Below are positions 53,331 to 61,357 of a stretch of DNA of 64,000 nucleotides, piece after piece. Under the pieces are notes generated by a model. The model made no database searches. It was given only the letters and a program-made list of their open reading frames with translations, and had not been told where the DNA came from. The translations under genes were made by a program, and so were the position numbers. The stretch's first letter is position 1. The number at the start of each line of letters is the position of its first letter. Source of the DNA: Deltaproteobacteria bacterium (GTDB lineage Bacteria; Desulfobacterota; Desulfuromonadia; Geobacterales; Geobacteraceae); the NCBI GenBank assembly GCA_021848385.1, contig JAJZUQ010000011.1, positions 1 through 64,000 on the forward strand. Direction: 5' to 3'.

Positions 53331-55294
53331 TTCAAAGGGATCCCCATCCATCCTCCTTTAATAACGGTCTCTTTTTGCGGAACCTCGCCATCCTTTCTAC
53401 CGGTTTTGTCGCAGGAATGGTAGCTGCCTACCTTTTTGCGGGCATTCATTTTGACTTTTCTCAAGAGCTAGACCAAGCACGACAACTCGGTATTGTGAGT
53501 CCGACCATTCTGGCAGGATATGCGAAGAAACGGGATATTCTCAACTATCTGGCAATGATCGGATTCCCAAGTTTTTTTGCAGTTGGTGGTTGGCTCTTTT
53601 GGGCAAGGGACGGAAAAAGGAGAGATGAGCTGGCTACAATGTTCTCTGCGAATCCTGTGCCATTGGTAAAGACAAGAGGGTGGCAGATAGCTCTCACCAT
53701 TACCGTCTGCGTGTACCTGGTATTTTCATTTAATATCAATTGGTTCCATGCTTCGTTCTACAATGATTTTACGGGAGATTGGCCCCTTCTGGGGGAAGAG
53801 GGCGAAAACCTGGCTTGGGTGCACAACCTGCTGAACGGCGGTGTTTATGGCAAGGACATCCATTGTCTATATGGCCCCATGCTGATTTACCCTCTGGTAT
53901 GGTTTATGAAGCTATTTGGCACCACCGTGGTGACGGCACGGGTATATACCTATGTACTGGATCTTCTCGCCTATTCCATCATTCTTGCATTTCTTTACAA
54001 GACGTTACGCAGCAAAACGGTCTTCATTTCTGCTGCTGCATGTTACATTCTTTTTTTCAACCAAGGACTAAATCATTTATTGTCTCCGAATAGTACCTAT
54101 CTGCGAGTTGCTTTGGGATTTGTCCCTATATTTCTCACCTATAGTTATCAGGGGCACAAAACAAAGGTGCTTGTAGTCGCTGCAGGTCTAGTGCTCGGTC
54201 AGAGTCTCCTGTTCAGCCAGGAGGTAGGGGTCTGTTCGATGTTGGCAGTTTTTGTCCTGCTTTTTGCCATGCACCGACCGCAACACAACCTCGCCGACCT
54301 TGGCCGCGATATTTTCTGCCTTCTGACAGGAATTGTCGTTTCAGTTCTGCCCCTTCTGACGTATTTCTGGGGCCACGGTGTTCTTGACAGTGTCCTCAAT
54401 AATTTGTTTGTGCACCCCCGTTTACTGGGGCTCGGCTTTACTGCTCTTCCCTTTCCGGACTTAAGGGAATTTCTCCAGCGGCCTTGGGAGTTATTTTTAT
54501 ATTACTGGGCGATCTTTGTCTATGTCGCCTCGGCCCTCTACCTGATCCCCTTGCTGATAATGGGACGACGCGACAGGGAGACACTCCTCAGGGTGTCAGT
54601 CCTAGCTTTCGGTGCGATCCTTTTCCGCGCCGCACTTGCCAGGTCGGATACATACCACGTGCTCTTTGTGTCGCAGCCTGCATTCCTGTTGCTTTTTCTC
54701 TTTATTGATGGTGCACTTGCAGGAATAGGAAAAAACGTTGCCAAAGCAATGGTTGCTGTACAACTATTGTTTCTATCCGCCATGATTGGCTGGCTGTTTC
54801 TTCTTTCAATCAACAACTTGGACACCAACATCTGGACCCGTTCGAGACATGATCTGAAAGACTTTGGGACAAAACTTACAATCTTGCCCTATGGTATCTC
54901 CGTGCCACAAGTGCCCAGAGCAGGGATACTGTTCGATCTTACGACAGCCAATAGTGTCGCGAAGATCGCTTCCTTTATCAACCAACACACCCAGCCCTCG
55001 GACTATGTCTATTTTTTCCCCAATGAGGCGGCCTATAATTTTCTCTTCGACCGGAGAAATCCGACCCGGTACGTTATTTCCTACTTTGCGGTTACGCGGC
55101 AGCAACGCCTAGAACTGATCGCAGATTTGGAGAAGAAGCGGCCCGAATACGTTATTTACAGCAAAACGACCTGGCGAGTGGATGATATACCTGAAAACAT
55201 CCAGGTTCCGGAGGTTGTCAACTATTTGCGTAACAACTACATTCAAACAGAGGATTTGGGCGATGCCCTCGTGCTGAAGAGAAAATCCACGTGA
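53327..55294 (+). CDS. Multi-pass membrane protein, GT-C (ArnT/PMT-like) type
   Basis: The 655-residue protein has about 11-12 hydrophobic segments. An exported loop (WPLLGEEGENLAWVHNLLNG) resembles the acidic catalytic loop of GT-C enzymes such as ArnT. A soluble C-terminal domain (about 520-655) follows. It probably uses a lipid-linked sugar or adds one to an envelope acceptor. No signature proves it. The ATG overlaps the methyltransferase stop by 4 bp. AT-rich like its two partners. Confidence 0.78.
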   Translation: MIQRDPHPSSFNNGLFLRNLAILSTGFVAGMVAAYLFAGIHFDFSQELDQARQLGIVSPTILAGYAKKRDILNYLAMIGFPSFFAVGGWLFWARDGKRRDELATMFSANPVPLVKTRGWQIALTITVCVYLVFSFNINWFHASFYNDFTGDWPLLGEEGENLAWVHNLLNGGVYGKDIHCLYGPMLIYPLVWFMKLFGTTVVTARVYTYVLDLLAYSIILAFLYKTLRSKTVFISAAACYILFFNQGLNHLLSPNSTYLRVALGFVPIFLTYSYQGHKTKVLVVAAGLVLGQSLLFSQEVGVCSMLAVFVLLFAMHRPQHNLADLGRDIFCLLTGIVVSVLPLLTYFWGHGVLDSVLNNLFVHPRLLGLGFTALPFPDLREFLQRPWELFLYYWAIFVYVASALYLIPLLIMGRRDRETLLRVSVLAFGAILFRAALARSDTYHVLFVSQPAFLLLFLFIDGALAGIGKNVAKAMVAVQLLFLSAMIGWLFLLSINNLDTNIWTRSRHDLKDFGTKLTILPYGISVPQVPRAGILFDLTTANSVAKIASFINQHTQPSDYVYFFPNEAAYNFLFDRRNPTRYVISYFAVTRQQRLELIADLEKKRPEYVIYSKTTWRVDDIPENIQVPEVVNYLRNNYIQTEDLGDALVLKRKST

Positions 55295-55378
55295 CATCCT
55301 AACCCACAGCACGTGGTGACCGATACGTTTCAATTGACTTGATGCTATAGTAGTTATGCTCTTTTTCCCGGGAGCCCC

Positions 55379-56593
55379 GTGATCGATCTCGTTAAAACTC
55401 TTGTGGTTCTGGCCGTGCTCGTGGTGCTCCTGCGACGCAAGGTCTATTTGGGGACGGTCATGGCGGTGGGGTCGCTGCTGCTGGCGGTTCTTTATCTCAC
55501 CCCTCCCCGTCTCTTTCTGGCGGGGGTGTATCGTGCGCTGCTCGCTCCCCGCTCCATTGAAATGACGGCGATCCTGGTCTTCACCATGATCATGGAGAAT
55601 GTGCTCCGCAAGACCGGCACCCTGAAGCGGATGGTGACGAGCCTGGCGGAACTCCTCTCCGACGGCCGCCTGATCATGGCTGCCATGCCGGCCATGATCG
55701 GACTGCTTCCGTCTCCCGGCGGGGCGGTGTTTTCGGCACCGATGGTGAACGAGGCGGCCGCAGGAACCGGGATCAGCGCCGATCAGAAGGCGTTCATCAA
55801 CTACTGGTATCGCCACATATGGGAGTACGTCTCCCCCCTCTATCCCGGTATCATCCTGGTGTCGGGTCTTACGGGGCTTCAGTATTCCAGGCTTTCCCTT
55901 GCCAACCTTCCCTTTGCGCTGTCGGTGGTGGGGTGGGGGGCGCTGTTCTGCTTTTCGGGGGTCGGACCGGTCAGGATCGGGCGGGAACAGAAGGCTGGGC
56001 GCTGGAAGGCGTTCGGGGCTTTTCTCCTTGCAGTGGCCCCGATTCTTGTTACCCTGGTACTCGTGGTGATCCTTAAGGTCAATCCGGTGCCTGCCATGGG
56101 GGGAGTGGTGGTGCTCCTCTACCTGCTGCACCGTTATTCACCTGCCAAGGTTTGGGAATCCCTGCGCGAGAGCGTTTCCCTTAAGGCCGTACTTCTCGTA
56201 CTCGGCATTATGGTGTTCCAGGAAACCCTGCAGGTCACCGGAGCCCTCGACGGGGTGTCGCGATTTTTCACCGGCAGCGGGTTGCCACCCCTCCTCATTC
56301 TCGTGACCATCCCGTTTCTGGCGGGGGTGATGACCGGCCTTACCATTGCCTACGTGGGGATCACCTTTCCGCTCCTCCTGCCGCTCATGGGGGGGGCGAC
56401 GCCGTCCCTCGGGCTTATCGCGCTGGCCTTCGGCAGCGGATTTGCCGGTGTCATGCTGTCGCCGCTCCATCTCTGCCTCGTGCTGACCCGGGAATATTTC
56501 AATGCCGACATGGCAAGGGTCTACCGTCGGCTCTGGGTTCCGTCCGCCCTCGTTCTGGCCGCGGCGGTCATACCGCTCTGGCTGTTCCGGTGA
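55379..56593 (+). CDS. DUF401-family membrane transporter
   Basis: 404 residues with about ten helices. GTG start at 55379. Motifs such as GLLPSPGGAVFSAPMVNEAA, SADQKAFINYWYRHIWEYVS and TGLTIAYVGITFPLLLPLMG are typical of the DUF401 (ion-transporter-superfamily) group. The substrate is unknown. It lies 84 bp after the polysaccharide trio but is GC-rich, so it is probably a native neighbour. Confidence 0.88.
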   Translation: MIDLVKTLVVLAVLVVLLRRKVYLGTVMAVGSLLLAVLYLTPPRLFLAGVYRALLAPRSIEMTAILVFTMIMENVLRKTGTLKRMVTSLAELLSDGRLIMAAMPAMIGLLPSPGGAVFSAPMVNEAAAGTGISADQKAFINYWYRHIWEYVSPLYPGIILVSGLTGLQYSRLSLANLPFALSVVGWGALFCFSGVGPVRIGREQKAGRWKAFGAFLLAVAPILVTLVLVVILKVNPVPAMGGVVVLLYLLHRYSPAKVWESLRESVSLKAVLLVLGIMVFQETLQVTGALDGVSRFFTGSGLPPLLILVTIPFLAGVMTGLTIAYVGITFPLLLPLMGGATPSLGLIALAFGSGFAGVMLSPLHLCLVLTREYFNADMARVYRRLWVPSALVLAAAVIPLWLFR

Positions 56594-56653
56594 ACGGCCG
56601 TGCTGAAGATTTTAAGGGGGGTGTGGCTCTTCTATCAAACAAGGAGGATTGAG

Positions 56654-57499
56654 ATGCTGAAAAGATCACTGCTGCTCGTACTGTTTCTGGTAATTACTGC
56701 CTCACAGTGGGGATGCGTATCCCTCGGGAGGTTTGAACAGAAGGAGCAGGAGGCACAGTCACTCGACAAAAACCTGCAGGAGCAGCTGAAGAAATACCAG
56801 GAGCTGAACGGTGAGAACCACGTGCTCAAGGCCCAGGTTGCCAAGCTTACCGGCGAGTTGGAGGGGCTCGGCAAGGAGAAAGAAAAGCTGACGGCTGACA
56901 ACAGGGAGCTGGACAAGGTCCTCAAGTCGTCCAGCTCCGAATCCCTTGGCAAGATTTCCGAACTGCGCCAGAAAATCGCTGATCTGGAGGAGGAGAACGG
57001 CAGGCTCAGGGATGATGTGGTCGAGTTCCAGAAGGCCAAGGAGGAAGAGGTCCAGAAGACCAGCAAGACCTACGAGGAGCTGCTGGAAAAGATGAAGGGA
57101 GAGATCTCCAAAGGGGAAGTCACCATCTCCGAGCTTAAGGGGAAGCTGACAGTGAACATGCTCGACGAGATCCTGTTCGATTCTGGCAAGGCGGAAGTCA
57201 AGGCGGCAGGTCTCGAAGTGCTGCAAAAGGTGATTGATATTCTGAAAACCGTTCAGGACAAGGCGATCCGCGTTGAGGGACATACGGACAACAATCAGAT
57301 CGTCGGCTATGCTACCAACTGGGAGCTGTCGGCGGCCCGGGCCATCAACGTGGCCAAATACCTCCAGCAGCAGGGGATCGACCCGGCTCTTTTGGGGGCG
57401 GTGGCGTACGGCGAGTACAAGCCGGTGGCGAGCAACGACTCCCTGGAAGGAAAGGCCAAGAACCTGCGGATCGAAATCATTCTGGTGCCGAAAGACTGA
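56654..57499 (+). CDS. OmpA-family lipoprotein with a long coiled coil
   Basis: 281 residues. A lipoprotein-like signal (LLLVLFLVITASQWGC; lipid Cys about residue 21). A long coiled coil follows (about 28-170; rich in Glu, Lys, Leu). The C-terminal OmpA peptidoglycan-binding domain (about 175-281) has VNMLDEILFDSGKAEVKAAG and VEGHTDNNQIVGYATNWELS. ATG 56654 follows AAGGAGG. It tethers an outer-membrane structure to the cell wall. Confidence 0.9.
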   Translation: MLKRSLLLVLFLVITASQWGCVSLGRFEQKEQEAQSLDKNLQEQLKKYQELNGENHVLKAQVAKLTGELEGLGKEKEKLTADNRELDKVLKSSSSESLGKISELRQKIADLEEENGRLRDDVVEFQKAKEEEVQKTSKTYEELLEKMKGEISKGEVTISELKGKLTVNMLDEILFDSGKAEVKAAGLEVLQKVIDILKTVQDKAIRVEGHTDNNQIVGYATNWELSAARAINVAKYLQQQGIDPALLGAVAYGEYKPVASNDSLEGKAKNLRIEIILVPKD

Positions 57500-57567
57500 T
57501 AGTACATGGTGCTACGTATTGAAGGGAAAAGAAGATTTCTCCGGTTGTTTGTCATGGTGGTCATGTC

Positions 57568-58272
57568 ATGAAAAAAGAAAAAAAGCGCACGCAGAAACCG
57601 AAGGATTTCACAGCCACGCCGTTCATGTCCCTCAAGGGGTTTCAGGCTGATACACCGGCCGCACCGGTGCCAGCCCCCAAGCCGGCTCTCCAGCCGGCTC
57701 TCCAGCCGGAGACCGGGGACGACAGCGACCTTTTCCTGCGGGCCGTTGCCAATGTACGCCGCTTCCAGGAAGAGCCGGAGCGGCCGCGTCCGCAGAAAGT
57801 CGCGGTTCCGCCGAAGGCCCGGTTCGAGGCGGCCGACCGGCAGGTATTTCTCGATGCCATTGAAGAGCTGAAACTGGATGTTAACTTCCGTGACGAGTTG
57901 CCAGACGGCATTGTTCCGCTCAAGCCGCTCCCCGTGAACAGGATGCGCCAGCTCAGGCGGGGGGCGCTCCGGATCGACTACGAGCTCGACCTGCACGGTA
58001 TGACCCGGGATGAAGCGTTGGAGAGCCTTGCCCATTTCATCACCGGAGCCTTCAACCGGGGGCAGAAGGCAGTGCTCGTCATCACCGGCAAAGGGAATAA
58101 CTCATCTGATGAACCGGTTCTCCAGGGGGCGGTTGCCGGCTGGCTTCGGGACCGGGGGAAAGTCATGGTGGCCGAGTTCGCCCCTGCGCCCCGCCAGATG
58201 GGGGGGAGTGGCGCATTTGTGGTCTTTCTCAGGGAGAAGAGTGGGGATCAGGGGCTAGGGACTAGGGACTAG
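57568..58272 (+). CDS. Smr-domain (MutS2 C-terminal-like) protein
   Basis: 234 residues. A Pro/Ala-rich linker starts the protein (AAPVPAPKPALQPALQPETG). An Smr domain follows (about 130-225): IDYELDLHGMTRDEALESLA with the LDLHG motif, then VLVITGKGNNSSDEP. Smr domains nick DNA or RNA. No good ribosome site is seen. The last residues (SGDQGLGTRD) and the TAG stop come from the CTAG-rich minisatellite that follows, so the original end may have been lost. Confidence 0.88.
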   Translation: MKKEKKRTQKPKDFTATPFMSLKGFQADTPAAPVPAPKPALQPALQPETGDDSDLFLRAVANVRRFQEEPERPRPQKVAVPPKARFEAADRQVFLDAIEELKLDVNFRDELPDGIVPLKPLPVNRMRQLRRGALRIDYELDLHGMTRDEALESLAHFITGAFNRGQKAVLVITGKGNNSSDEPVLQGAVAGWLRDRGKVMVAEFAPAPRQMGGSGAFVVFLREKSGDQGLGTRD

Positions 58273-58330
58273 GGGCTAGGGGCTAGGGGCTAGGACCCGA
58301 AAGACGGGCCTAAAGGACTAGGGGCTGGCG
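58243..58330. repeat. CTAGGGGCTAGGGA minisatellite
   Basis: GGGGCTAGGGACTAGG-type units, dense at 58243-58295 and again at 58314-58330. They overlap the end of the Smr gene and provide its stop. The unit is the reverse orientation of the element near 40041-40078. Confidence 0.8.
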
Positions 58331-58348
58331 ACTGGATGGGAGGGCGAA

Positions 58349-59233
58349 ATGGACAGGAGATCGTTTCTCAGGATTCTCGGGTTGTCGTACCTGTTTCACT
58401 GCTGGCTGCTGCGTGACCTGGCTGCCGCAGGGAGGCCGGTGCTTGCTGTCGCCGAGGGTGCCGACTATGGGCGCATCACCCGTCGGGCAATCGACGCCCT
58501 TGGCGGGATGAGGCGTTTCGTGAAGCCGGGACAGACGGTGGTGGTGAAGCCCAACATGGGATGGGACCGGAATGCGGAGCAGGGGGCCAATACCCATCCC
58601 CTCGTGGTCAAGGCGGTGGTTGAGGAATGCCTGAAGGCCGGTGCGAAGAAGGTCAAGGTCTTCGACCGGTCCTGCAACGATGAGCGGCGCTGTTACGTCA
58701 ACAGTGGCATCGAGCCGGCTCTCAGGGGGATGAAGGGGGTCGAGGTCAAGTACATTGCGAACGAGCGCTTCAGGAAGGTTCCCATCGTCAATGGCGTGAC
58801 GCTCAAGGAATGGGAGCTTTACGATGAGGCGCTCAATGCCGATGTCTTCATCAACGTCCCGGTGGCCAAGCACCACGGTCTCACCCGGCTCACTCTGGGG
58901 CTCAAGAACGTCATGGGCGTGATGGGAGGGAACCGGGGGAGCATCCACAAGAAGATCGATGGTGCCCTGGCGGACATAAACAGTGTCCTGAAGAGCCACC
59001 TGGTGGTGATCGACGCCACACGGGTCCTTACCGCCCACGGTCCCCAGGGAGGCGACCTGCGGGATGTAAAGGTGCTCAACAAGGTGATCGCCGGCACCGA
59101 CATCGTGGCGGCCGACGCCTACGCCACCACTCTCTTCGGCCTCAAACCGGCCGACATCGCCGTCACCGTGACGGCATACAAGCGGGGACTGGGGGAGATG
59201 GACCTTCGCAAGGTGCGCATTATAAAAACTTGA
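58349..59233 (+). CDS. DUF362 protein with Tat-type signal
   Basis: 294 residues. Starts MDRRSFLRILGLSYLFHCWL: the RRSFL pattern and hydrophobic run suggest Tat export. DUF362 core: VVKPNMGWDRNAEQGANTHP, VFINVPVAKHHGLTRLTLGL, KNVMGVMGGNRGSIHKKI, DIVAADAYATTLFGL. The family often accompanies iron-sulfur proteins. A 4Fe-4S membrane protein gene follows, beyond the GxxExxY cassette. The function of DUF362 is not established. Confidence 0.9.
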   Translation: MDRRSFLRILGLSYLFHCWLLRDLAAAGRPVLAVAEGADYGRITRRAIDALGGMRRFVKPGQTVVVKPNMGWDRNAEQGANTHPLVVKAVVEECLKAGAKKVKVFDRSCNDERRCYVNSGIEPALRGMKGVEVKYIANERFRKVPIVNGVTLKEWELYDEALNADVFINVPVAKHHGLTRLTLGLKNVMGVMGGNRGSIHKKIDGALADINSVLKSHLVVIDATRVLTAHGPQGGDLRDVKVLNKVIAGTDIVAADAYATTLFGLKPADIAVTVTAYKRGLGEMDLRKVRIIKT

Positions 59234-59678
59234 CGCAAAGGCGCAAGGACGCAAAGAAAATACTCCATGACTGACAACGAGATAAGTCGGCACATTGTTG
59301 ATTGTGCGATTGAAGTGCATCGAACCCTTGGTGGCCCGGGGTTGCTGGAAAGCGTGTATGAGGAAGCTCTGGCATGGGAACTTCGACAGCGTGGATTCAT
59401 AGCCCAGAGACAGATCCAGGTGCCGATCAGCTATAAAGGGAACAAGCTCGCTGCTCCGCTCCGTCTTGATCTGCTGGTAAATGACCGGGTTGTGGTCGAA
59501 GTTAAATCGACCATTGATTACAATCCGGTGTTCGAGGCGCAGGCACTCACCTATCTGCGGCTTCTTGATCTGAACCTTGCACTGGTTGTTAACTTTGGAG
59601 AACAGTATGTCAGAAACGGCATTCATCGTGTTGTCCATGGACTTTGACTCCCTTTGCGCCTCTGCGCCTTTGCGTCGA
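59231..59678. mobile_element. Repeat-flanked GxxExxY cassette
   Basis: The left arm 59231-59256 (TGACGCAAAGGCGCAAGGAC) and right arm 59652-59678 (GCGCCTCTGCGCCTTTGCGT) are imperfect reverse complements, about 26 bp each. They closely flank one gene. The cassette separates DUF362 from the 4Fe-4S gene. No transposase is present, so it may move in trans or be only a repeat hotspot. Confidence 0.55.
59267..59647 (+). CDS. GxxExxY protein (PD-(D/E)XK-like)
   Basis: 126 residues. The name motif is GLLESVYEEAL (G-x-x-E-x-x-Y) after GGPG. Further: FIAQRQIQVPISYKG, then LDLLVNDRVVVEVKS, a nuclease-like D...E-x-K, and a C-terminal VNFGEQYVRNGIHRVVHG. The family is a PD-(D/E)XK-related nuclease group of unknown role. 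The ATG at 59267 is 10 bp after the left repeat arm, with no strong ribosome site. It is enclosed by CGCAAAG repeats. Confidence 0.92.
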   Translation: MTDNEISRHIVDCAIEVHRTLGGPGLLESVYEEALAWELRQRGFIAQRQIQVPISYKGNKLAAPLRLDLLVNDRVVVEVKSTIDYNPVFEAQALTYLRLLDLNLALVVNFGEQYVRNGIHRVVHGL

Positions 59679-59686
59679 GTTTGACC

Positions 59687-61237
59687 ATGCGCCACACTTC
59701 GTCCCGTATATCCCAGCTCCTCTTTCTCGCCATCTTTCTTGTGCTCTTCCTCATGACCGAATACCGGGGAAGTGACCGGATCGGGGTGGCGGTTAATGCC
59801 TTTTTCCGGGCCGACTCCCTGACGGCGGTGAGCACCCTGCTGGCGGTAAAGGGGTGGGTGCCGTTCCTCCTGCCCGGGGTAGTCGTCCTCATCCTGTCCG
59901 GCCTGCTCGGCCGGTTCTTCTGCGGCTGGCTCTGTCCTCTCGGAACCGTTCTCGACCTCGTGACGGGGCGGATCCGCAAGACTGCCCCGCTCCAATGGCT
60001 CAAGGGGAGCGTCAAGTACTGGCTCCTCCTGCCTCTCCTCGTCGCGTCACTGCTCAACCTCAATCTGGCCGGGCTTCTCGATCCCCTCGCCATCCTCGTC
60101 CGAACGCTTACCTTCTTCGTTCATCCCCTCATCGGCGAAACGGCCCGCTCCGGCTGGGTCGGCCTTTACCGGGTCATTGGCGAACGGCGCGACGTTCTCG
60201 ATCCGGGGTATCAACTCCTCAAGGATTACATTCTCCCGTTCCGCGATACCCTCTACCCCCTGGCATTCCTGTCCGCCCTTGTCTTTACGCTCATCATCTT
60301 CCTGGAGCGCTTTGAGCGCCGCAACTGGTGCCGCAATCTCTGCCCCCTCGGCACCCTTCTCGGGCTTGTTGCCCGCCTGTCACCCTTCAGCCGGGTGCCG
60401 GCAAAGCTCTGTGCCGACTGCCAGTCATGCCTGAATCTCTGCCCCACCTCCTTTGACCGGGAGCTGCTCCAGAAAGAGGAATGCATTCTCTGCCTGGAAT
60501 GCCAGCTCCACTGTCCGAACCAGCGGGTCCGGTTTCGCCTTGCCGGCTTCCATCCGGCAGATGGGGGGGTGGTGATGGAGCGGCGGGTGCTGCTCGGGGG
60601 GCTGGTGGGTGGGTTCTTCCTGGCAAGACTCTTCCGGTTTCGCGATCCCCAGGCCCAGGCACGGCTGCTCAGGCCGCCGGGAGTGCGAAACGAAGGGGAA
60701 TTCCTTGAGAAGTGTGTCCGTTGCGGCGAGTGCATGAAGGTCTGCCTCCGGAGCGCCCTCTATCCAGCACTTTCCCAGGCGGGGATCGAAGGGCTCTATA
60801 CGCCGGTGCTCATCCCCCGGCTCGGCTACTGCGAGTACAATTGCACCCTTTGCGGCCAGGTCTGCCCTACAGGGGCCATCCCCGATCTGCCGCCGGTGCG
60901 GAAGAAGCGGGAAGTTATCGGCAAGGCGGTCTTCGACAAGAATCACTGCATCCCCTTTGCCCTCCGGAAGGAGTGCATCGTCTGCGAAGAGCACTGTCCC
61001 ATACCGCAGAAGGCGATCCGCTCCGAGGTGGTCACGGAACGGGATTTCACGGGCAGGCCGGTGACGGTGAAGAAACCGTACGTGGTGGACGAGCTCTGTA
61101 ACGGCTGCGGGATATGCGAGAATGTCTGCCCCCTGGAGGGGAAGGCGGGGATCGAAGTGTTCGCGGTGAAGGACCGAACGCCGCTGCGGGAAGGGGAGAC
61201 GGGTGGGGTGGATAAGATCGACGATCCGTATTCGTGA
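59687..61237 (+). CDS. Membrane 4Fe-4S protein (NapH/MauN-like fused to a NapG-like part)
   Basis: The 516-residue protein has about five helices in the first 250 residues. Two CxxxCP motifs face the membrane (FFCGWLCPLGT; WCRNLCPLGTLLG), the NapH signature. Two ferredoxin CxxCxxCxxxCP motifs follow (CADCQSCLNLCP; CILCLECQLHCP). A second block of clusters (CVRCGECMKVCL; CTLCGQVCP; CIVCEEHCP; CNGCGICENVCP) resembles NapG. It should carry electrons across or along the membrane. ATG 59687. Likely partner of DUF362. Confidence 0.93.
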   Translation: MRHTSSRISQLLFLAIFLVLFLMTEYRGSDRIGVAVNAFFRADSLTAVSTLLAVKGWVPFLLPGVVVLILSGLLGRFFCGWLCPLGTVLDLVTGRIRKTAPLQWLKGSVKYWLLLPLLVASLLNLNLAGLLDPLAILVRTLTFFVHPLIGETARSGWVGLYRVIGERRDVLDPGYQLLKDYILPFRDTLYPLAFLSALVFTLIIFLERFERRNWCRNLCPLGTLLGLVARLSPFSRVPAKLCADCQSCLNLCPTSFDRELLQKEECILCLECQLHCPNQRVRFRLAGFHPADGGVVMERRVLLGGLVGGFFLARLFRFRDPQAQARLLRPPGVRNEGEFLEKCVRCGECMKVCLRSALYPALSQAGIEGLYTPVLIPRLGYCEYNCTLCGQVCPTGAIPDLPPVRKKREVIGKAVFDKNHCIPFALRKECIVCEEHCPIPQKAIRSEVVTERDFTGRPVTVKKPYVVDELCNGCGICENVCPLEGKAGIEVFAVKDRTPLREGETGGVDKIDDPYS

Positions 61238-61245
61238 ACTTCAGG

Positions 61246-61272
61246 GTGACGCCAGGACGCCAAGACGCAAAA
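61246..61272. repeat. CGCAAAG-type repeat half
   Basis: TGACGCCAGGACGCCAAGAC, a single arm of the family that flanks the GxxExxY gene, 9 bp after the 4Fe-4S gene. Confidence 0.55.
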
Positions 61273-61303
61273 AAAAAACTGAAAAGCGGAAAAATGAATA
61301 GAT

Positions 61304-61330
61304 AAGGGGGCCGGTAGTGCGGCCCCCTTT
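61304..61330. terminator. Hairpin between the 4Fe-4S and DUF6600 genes
   Basis: AAGGGGGCCG (61304-61313) with CGGCCCCCTT (61320-61329), a 10-bp stem and 6-nt loop. It serves two convergent genes. T-run weak on plus, moderate on minus. Confidence 0.75.
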
Positions 61331-61357
61331 GTCGTCGGGCGAGAAATTCCGATGATG

